Below, in pieces: positions 36,601 through 44,137 of a stretch of 44,137 nt of DNA (position 1 is the first letter of the stretch; each line of letters begins with the position of its first letter). Origin of the DNA: Setaria digitata (taxonomy: Eukaryota; Nematoda; Chromadorea; Rhabditida; Setariidae); assembly GCA_003640385.1 (NCBI GenBank), contig RCAB01000501.1, positions 1-44,137 on the forward strand. The letters run 5' to 3'. The position numbers and the translations under genes are program-made. The notes under the pieces are model-generated. The model saw nothing but the letters and a program-made list of their open reading frames with translations. It was not told where the DNA came from and made no database searches.

Positions 36601-37687
36601 GCAGAATTACCATTTAATGATACATTATTCCATTTAGCAGCGGTGCTTACTAATTTCATTGGCTTTGTACTTAAAAATATCACTAATATCAGTAGCATTG
36701 TCATTATCATAAAAAATATCAATGCAATTGATAGTAGTAATGGTATCAGTATTGTTCGTCTTCTTCCCATCAAATTATTACTGTTAAGATTAAATGATTC
36801 ATCATCATTATTATCATCTTCTCGATTTCTATTTTTCCAATTACAATTACATTCCATTGTTATACAGCTACCGAAATTTTGTTGCACTCCTTCATTTAGT
36901 AGTAACCAGCGAAATTCATCTGAAATTTTTTGCTGACAGCTTAATTACATGTTAATTGTGCTAATTAAATTTCAGTTTAGTTGTTACATGAAAAGAAGCT
37001 CAGGTGTGTTTCGGTTGTGACGTTCTCCTTTTCCTTTTTTACATTTTTCCGCTTCAATAATAATTCGTCTATTTTATGGCCCACATATTAAATGTTATAT
37101 AATTATTAAACAATATTTTTTTGTTAGTATAAATATTTTAATTTAATTTTAACTAATAAAGTTCAATTTGAACAAATATAATTTTCACTATTAAAAAATT
37201 TAATCTTGCAAAATAGGAATTCAAATTTTTTCAGCAAAAATTTCCTACATTTATTAAATACCTATAGATTTGATCGGGTAAATCACTTCATTTTACCACC
37301 GCTAATTGGTATTATTATAGGAAATTTTTAATTATTTGAAGCATTCCTTTTTTATTCAATAAAAATTTTTTAGTTAGCATCAAAATGGAACTCTGTGAGT
37401 GATATATTTAAAATTTGAGCTAAATAAAAGGTCACATATATGTTCTTACCCTTATTTTTATGATCGGATGTATATGATACTGATTGTGACGTGAAATTCT
37501 TATTAGGTGACGTAGATTGAAAGAGATTACGTGAAGTGGATACTGTGCTGAGAGATGTGGAAACAGTAGCTGCATGTTGAGCAGAAGAACCACTTATTCT
37601 TAAAACATCATCCTGATTCAACGATAATGAACGTTGCAAACTTCTTGATAATTCGTATTTTTTCAAGTTTAATATTTCTTCCATCAT
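29628..37687 (-). CDS. gcp-2: M28 zinc peptidase, glutamate carboxypeptidase II (FOLH1/NAALADase) type
   Basis: Type II membrane ectopeptidase. Fifteen exons close in frame, giving 922 residues: 37687-37450, 36919-36567, 36166-36146, 35759-35622, 35388-35221, 35093-34977, 34162-34010, 33554-33324, 33000-32818, 31884-31743, 31613-31466, 31210-31066, 30843-30649, 30469-30278 and 29972-29628. Order: a Ser/Thr-rich cytoplasmic part of about 130 residues, GRRR, a membrane span (135-162), protease-associated/apical segments ([17 protein letters not shown]), the M28 core, then a C-terminal dimerisation domain (FIERAFI). The expected zinc ligands are all present: His528 (SNHYDAW), Asp538 (GAIDP), Glu577 (DAEEFG), Asp605 (INVDN) and His706 (LYHTMYE). 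Catalytic Glu576 is also present. Residues that bind glutamate in the human enzyme are largely changed, so substrate is uncertain. Exon 10 most likely ends in a GC donor and exon 3 is a 21-base microexon. The choice among nematode paralogues is not settled. Confidence 0.92.
32194..32290 (-). pseudogene. Decayed partial copy of exon 10 of the M28 peptidase
   Basis: Inside intron 9 of the peptidase gene, this stretch resembles 31698-31781, which spans the 3' end of exon 10 and the start of the next intron. Shared landmarks in the same order are an AAATTTCA/TCCGTGAAA block, a long A run, TAATAAG/AATAAGG, AATTCTTT/AATTCTTC, CATTCCATAA/CATCCCATAA and GCAAAAC. The reading frame and donor are destroyed. 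It looks like an old tandem duplication of an exon piece. Confidence 0.6.
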
Positions 37688-37718
37688 CGAATATTATTTG
37701 AAATTGTTGCTTAGTAAG

Positions 37719-37728
37719 CTGAAAAACA
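37719..37728 (-). other. Probable trans-splice acceptor of the M28 peptidase gene
   Basis: Minus-strand TTGTTTTTCAG lies about 31 bases before the paired ATG-ATG at 37687/37684, with no coding exon upstream. This supports 37687 as the true start and the long cytoplasmic N-terminus as real. Confidence 0.55.
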
Positions 37729-38568
37729 ATTGAGAAATTTCTGAAATTCTCATATTAAAAAAAAAAAAAAAAAGAAAGAGAAAACATCAAGTTATTAAAA
37801 AATTCGTGACAAAAATTATGAAATTTGAAAATTTACTCAAAAAAATATGCATCACATTTTCTAACGAATTCATTAAAATTTTATATCACTGAAAGAAAAA
37901 AAAAAAAAAAAATGAAGGAATTAGTTTAGCAATATGTATTTTATTTGTAATAAATTGATTATTTAGAAAATAATCGTAATTAAATAATCAACATTCTACA
38001 ATCTAGTTGAAAATTAAAAAAAAAAAAAAGAATTTATTTGGTCCTTAAAAGATCAACTTTTTAAAACCAATTTTGATCATCTTCATCCTCTTATTATTTA
38101 ACTTTTAAATAAAACATTAATTCGCAGTGATAATAATAATATTAATTAATTAATAATAATAATAATAATAACAACAATAGTAACAATGATAAATTACAAT
38201 GATAATAACATTAGTAAAAAATAATTGTATACTTTTTTGAACAGACCAAAAAAAAAAAAAAAAATAGAGAATGGATTATCAATAGCCATTTGAAGTGTAT
38301 GCATTTTAGAGTGTATTTTTATTTTTATTGTTTTTTTTTTGAAAAAGAGGAAAGATTAGGAGGGTAAAGTGAAGTGAAGTTTGCTTTTTCTATTTTACAC
38401 ATTAAAATACGCTATACTTGCTTGCTTTGCCGTTCAGATTTTTCAAAATCGCACTACCTTAGGGAGATGTGATAGTGAGGGTAGACTCTTTTTTTTTTTT
38501 TTTTAAGAAAAAATTTTTTCTATTTGTAAAAAAGTTTGTTGCAGTATTTCTAGCAATGAATATTTCGA

Positions 38569-38600
<32 letters not shown>

Positions 38601-41600
38601 AACGAATTGTTTTACGATAAAAAATTATCCTTGTTATAAAAAAAAAAAGCACTTCCTAGTTTAAAAATTTTATCAAAAAAAAAAAAGAAAGGAAGGAAGG
38701 AAATTTTTTTTTTTTTTTTATTTTCTTTTAAAATATCCCAATAACATTTTATCAATATTTATCAATGATTTAAAATAATCATTTTCATTAGCAATATAAA
38801 AGGGCTTTTAATAAAAATCAAAAAATAGACTGATTACCTTTGAAGCAATTTTTATTTGTCATTCACCGTCAGCATTTGATATTTTTATTGTTCACTTCAC
38901 TAAAATAAGAAACTATAAAAGTGAAAAGTGAGAGAGAGAGAAGAGACGAGAGAAATACATTGGTGGTGTTATTTTTAAAAATTTTTAAAGATACGAGAGA
39001 TATAGATTTCAATCTCTTTTTTTCACCTTACTTTCTCCCTAGCATATCGTCCAATCATCATCGTGACATAGATCAAATTACAATTACGTTTTATTGTCTT
39101 GAAACGGCAATAATTTTAAGAACCTGGAATATAATATATCAATCAAGTAGAAGAAAATTTGACAGTTGTTTAGCCTGATCAGTTGAATTTAAAATTTTTA
39201 CAAAGCTATCATTTCGTTTTATCGTCGTTTCCTTTAACAGAGATTGTTAGAGAACAGCTTTTCATAAATTTTTCAAAATTATTTTGTTTTCACTTTGTTT
39301 TTCATCTTTTTTTTTTAGCATTAAAATCAATTAATGCAAACAGAGGGCTTTAAATTTCGAATATTTTTCCTTTTTTTTTTTTTTTTTTTTAAAGATTAAA
39401 TTCAAAAATTAGCATTTTTAATTTTCGGGGAGTTTTTTGTTTCTTTGTTTCTTTTTTTTTTTTTTTTTTTTTGAAAATTTTCGAGAAGTACTAATTCCAA
39501 GTTAAATGTTTACATTTTTGTGAAAAAAAAAAAAAAAAAAAACAAATATACATTTATAGGACTGAAAATTTCCATTCAATCTATAGGAAACTCTAGACAA
39601 ATAGATGGAATAAAAAGAGAAGAAATCAGCCAAAGAAAAGTATGAATTCAATGTATTATGAAATAACAGAAATGAAAAAGCAAACTAATCGATAGATTCG
39701 AAATAAAATACAAAATGTTAGTTTTGAAAATTAATCCTTCCAGTCATCAATGTGAGTTCAATTGTACTCAGCCGCCTCCTTCAAATGCTAAATATTTCAA
39801 AATTACACTCATAATTTGATTTAAATTGGAATAATTATTCAAAAAAAAAAAAAAAGTTAATAGAAAAGTTGATAAATCTATGAGCAAAATTAAATTTATA
39901 ATTAAATATCTATCCAAAGAAATATAATTTTGTTTAAGAAAAAAAAAAAACTCACTAAAAATTATTTCCATTTTATTATAGCAGTAATCGTAAACAAAAA
40001 AAAAAGGAAACAATTTTAGATATTAAATTATATAATGACACAGAATTCCATCAGGAAACACATCAAAGGAGGTATGCGTTAAACTATTCAAAATACTAAG
40101 ATAAATTGCTTGTTTAGTTTAAAGAAAAAAAATAGTAATAATAGTTCGCATTTAATGATGAATGTGAAATATTTATTGTTGTGCTAACACGTTGTAAACA
40201 TTATGAATGATAAATAAATAAAGTGTAAAAGTGAAAAATTTTAAAAAATATAATGCTGGATGAATTTGACCAAAAATAATATTGTAAACAAATCAATGGC
40301 GAATAAATGAAGTGTGAAAATGAAGAATTTTAAAAATGTGAAGCCAAAAAAAAAAAAGAGAAAAATTTGGCTAGAATAGTAGCAAAAATAGATGCTAAAT
40401 GAGAGCTAAAATATTAATAATATATCAGTGTTCTTAATTTTCTTAAGGAGAAATTAACAATTGGAGAATGGTGGGCGATCAACATGAGCCAAAAATGAAA
40501 TTTTACAGGAAAAGAAGGAAAAAAAAAAAGTGAAATTTTTTTTTGGCTCAGAAAAAGAAATAATACATAGAATTTTATTGAAAAAATTATTAATTAATTA
40601 TTTTATTAAAATTATTAGTAATTATCAATTGATAATTGATATATACTATGAGTAAAAATTATAAAAACTATTAATTAATCAACTTTGAACAAATCAATTT
40701 ATCTTTAATGATTGCAACAGAATAATTCGTTTTATTTTAATTTCCTGAAAAAAAAAAAAAAAAAAAAGAAAACAGAGTTGTTCATGAAGTAGAAAATTTA
40801 ACAGTCAAAAAAGAAAAAGAAAAAAGTATAGGATTACAAGAAAAGCCTTTAAAATTTTGGAATTCTCAATTTCATTTTTTCTTTTTCTTTGTTTAAAAAA
40901 AAAACAAAAAAAGCTTAAAATTTCCGAATTTAAATATCATCAAGAATGTATTGTAGTATTAAATAAAAATAAACAAATAAATAAATAAGTAAATAAATAA
41001 ATAAAACGCTCTTTTATCGATGCAAAGATAACTGACTAGAGGAGAAAAAAATAATAATAATAACAAAAGAAAAGTGAAGGAAAAAAAAAAAGATGAAATT
41101 AATGAAATGAAATGAAAAAAAAAAAAAATTTAAAAAAAAAAGGATTACTTTGGAATTTATATATTTTCATTGATAAAGGAAGAAACAGCTAGAATAGAAT
41201 TCTCGGCAAAAAAGAAAAAAAAAAAAAGTGGAAAAAGAAGAATAAAAAAAAAAAAAAAAAAATTAAGAAATCATCTGCAGATGGTTTACAAATGAAACGA
41301 ATAAAGATGAATGAAGCAATTACAGTTCAGTTGAATAGCTGAATGTATTATACATATGTTAAGCATTGATAAATGTATTTATATATATATACATATTGAT
41401 TTTCAGATGATAAGAAAAAAATAAAAATAAATCAAAAGAACATCAAAATGATTAAATGAGCATATGAAGGAATAAATTTTTATTTATTTATTTATTTGTG
41501 AAATGAATTATAAAATAACAACAACAGTAAATGATAACATTGCTAAAAACAGTGTATGAGAGGGGGGGGGGGGNGTTGCAAATTAACAATTATTGATAAA

Positions 41601-42592
41601 TATTTCGCATAAATAAGGCCTAAAATTGAAAGAAGCGTCTAAAGATGGGAAAAGATTTAGACTGAAATTCATTTGCGAACCAAAACAAATTGCAACAATT
41701 AAACTTAAAACAATAACATTTGTTGCTGCTACTAATGACAAATTACTTGTCATTTATGGATTGGATATTAAATTTTAGCAGAAATCTTATCGTCACAAAT
41801 CATCACTTAGCCTATGGATGACACACACACATGTGACATCTAGATGGTTGATGGAAATGACAAAACACTGATAAAATGAGCAATTAAACAGAGTTAAACA
41901 ATGCAGTAACAATATGTTAAACTAAAAATTATTTTAAATTATAACATTAGCGAAATGTTTGGGAATAATTTTTTAAAATAATTAGAAATTCCTGTAAAGT
42001 GCTAAAAAATGATGATAAGTTATTGATCAATAACTGTAATCAGTACATTTATCACGACTGATCCATCAAATTTCATCGTATTCAATTGATCTTTGCATCA
42101 TGATTGTTTCTAAATATTTCTCTCACTATCATTTTTTTCTTGACTAAAAATTTCAAAGCTTTTTTTTTTTTTGGACATTTTAGAATATAAATTTAGATTT
42201 TTTCAAAATAATTTAAAAATTACTGTAAAGCAATGATGAATGAATGTTAAACTACCAATAAATAACTGCAATTTGTGATAGATTTTACAATCTCCAAGTA
42301 TTGCAAATCGTTGTAAAATTTCAAAAGAACAAATTTTAAAAATGGAAAATAAGCAAATTTATTATATACTAAAGATATTTTTCTTTCAAGAAAAAAAGAA
42401 AAAAAATCTAGTAAGATAGAAAATTAATGAAATATTTAAGTGTTAAACTAAAAGTAGAGATAATCAGTTATATTATAATTACTAATGCTCATAGCACAAT
42501 AAAAATATCATCAGCAATAGTTTGCTAGTACAACAAAACATTAATGCTGAGTGGATAAATTAAGCATTTTTCTAGCTCTTATTGGAGCAAAA

Positions 42593-42640
<48 letters not shown>

Positions 42641-44137
42641 ACAAACAACCTTATTTGTTCCACAAAATAAACGAAATTTGTTTTCAAAAAAAAAAAGAGG
42701 AAAATTCCGGCGATTGTTTTAGCGATTAATTGCAAAAAAAATATTTGTAAATAATATCATAAATAAAAGGAGCAATTTTCAAATTTATTACTTATTTAGA
42801 ATTGAAAAACAAATTAACAGCAGTATCATTGAACAGGTGAATTATAGGATTATAATATCTTTGTTCCAAAAATACAATTTTATACCTAATTATTGGCTTC
42901 ATTTTACGGATAATTAATAAGATTGTTTGTATTTTTGGTACAGAAAAATTGAAAAGATTCTATTAATGCCAGGATTTTCTCATGCATAAAGTAGCAAAAT
43001 TATAAATTGTATTCATAGATGTTTCAGAATAGCTTTCATCATTTATTTGTTTGTTTATTTTCTAGCAATGTTTATTTGTTTATTATCATTTTTATTTATC
43101 ATTTCTTTTTGTGCACTTTTATTTATAGCATTACTATTCCATATCACTCAGTCCTAATACATATCATTTAAAAAAAAAAAAAAAAAAAAAAAAAGAAAAT
43201 TAAGGGATTCCATTTGAATGTCTTCGTTGCATAATAATATATCCAGCGAGGAAGTGATATGTGATAAATTTGTTATTTATGTACTGATAAAAAGAAAAAA
43301 AAAGTGCATTGCTTTTAAAAGCAGAATGTGTATTTCAATATTTTTCCTTTTTTAGTTTTTCAAAAAAGAGTGAAAATTTGTCAAATTCATTTCACTGTTT
43401 ATTAAGTAGATGATTTATCTTTTCCGTTATCAAATGGTTTCTGTTCTCCATCAAATAATTGGGGAAAAATTAAGTGATAAATTATTTTTGAAGAAAAAAA
43501 AAAAAAAAAAAGTTTGCAGAATTATTAAAGAAACGTAAAACTAATTAGACGTATTTGAAATTAATTTGCAAGTAACTAACTATCGCGCTTAATTGGACAG
43601 TAATCAAGTTTTAGTTTTCACAAAGTTACGCTAAAATTACACGTCGATACAATTTGATAAATATTTAATATAATTATCGTTTTGTAAATTTCATTAAGTT
43701 GAATTAAAAATTTTAAAAATATTTTTTCTTTCTTTTTTTCTTCTCCACTTATTACTTGTTTCTTTTCTCGAGAAAAGTTTAAAAAGCTAAAAAGTAAAAG
43801 GATAATATTAAGAAAAAAAAGCCTCGATATATTTCATAGAAAATTCCTCGCCGAAAGCTTTATTTTCCATTGTTTTTTTTTTTTGTTATTTTATAAAAAA
43901 CTAATGAAATTTTCATTCACAATTATTTGCGCAATTTTTGTCGGAGAAAAGAACACGCTTCATAGTTATTACGATTTGTTGAATTTTAAAATTGTACCTT
44001 AATTAGTAAATTAGATTCTGATTGAAAACCATTTTCTGAAAGCATTTTTTTAAATTTCAAAATTTACTATTGGATGAAAATCTGTGCTTGCCATTTTTCT
44101 TTATTAAATAGTTTTCAAAAATTATGACATTAGAAAG
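37729..44137. other. No gene seen; homopolymer-rich DNA
   Basis: Very AT-rich DNA with many A runs (one of about 40 bases at 42597-42636) and short repeats such as (AAT)n near 38145-38170 and (AAAT)n at 40961-41004. Short open frames here are low-complexity, with no splice-site or composition support. A G run with an N lies at 41562-41574. Upstream regulatory DNA of the M28 peptidase gene probably lies in the first part. Confidence 0.5.
40961..41004. repeat. (AAAT)n simple repeat
   Basis: Tetranucleotide AAAT/AATA copies with minor interruptions. Confidence 0.8.

Noticed and set aside
38921..39178. Plus-strand open frame of 85 codons starting MKSERERRDERN
   Set aside because: The start is a GA-repeat translation, and there is no trans-splice site, family signal or conserved pattern.

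Overview
This window is nuclear DNA of a nematode, most likely a spirurid/filarial-type worm. The sequence is strongly AT-rich and full of long A and T homopolymers. Genes are split into many small exons with tight nematode-type splice sites (TTTTCAG acceptors). Several genes have a splice acceptor, with no donor upstream, a few bases to a few tens of bases before the start codon, which is the signature of spliced-leader trans-splicing. I placed splice junctions by hand and accepted a gene model only when every phase closed. There are no plasmid, phage, CRISPR or bacterial features and no recognisable transposon.

Layout, left to right. 1-900: the 3' end of an unrecognised minus-strand gene, with weaker candidate exons up to about 3.7 kb. 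4141-5884 (+): a five-exon TIPIN (Timeless-interacting, Swi3-domain) gene. 6398-6720 (-): two identical tRNA-Ser(UGA) genes. 8193-10804 (+): a five-exon, four-span membrane protein of a nematode family, with one abnormal splice acceptor. 11540-15885 (-): a complete 12-exon HMG-CoA reductase with all catalytic residues but no membrane/sterol-sensing domain. 16746-20746 (+): a six-exon type I membrane protein with signal peptide, one Ig domain, one EGF domain and a cytoplasmic tail, an architecture like neuregulin. 20.7-27.8 kb: gene-poor DNA with a 4 x 40 bp tandem repeat. 27846-28893 (+): a two-exon gene for a small secreted protein. 29628-37687 (-): a 15-exon M28-family peptidase of the glutamate carboxypeptidase II (FOLH1/NAALADase) type. 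37.7-44.1 kb: homopolymer-rich DNA with no gene I can support.

The genes look like unrelated housekeeping and cell-surface functions. Most neighbours alternate strand and none form a tight same-strand pair, so I see no operon. The most useful observations are structural: a probable GC-AG intron and a decayed duplicate exon in the peptidase gene; loss of the glutamate-binding residues in that peptidase; a soluble HMG-CoA reductase whose 5' end is fixed by a trans-splice site; a splice acceptor lacking AG in the four-span gene; and a 91-base duplication around an N inside the reductase gene that is probably an assembly fault. I did not find a convincing new multi-gene system.
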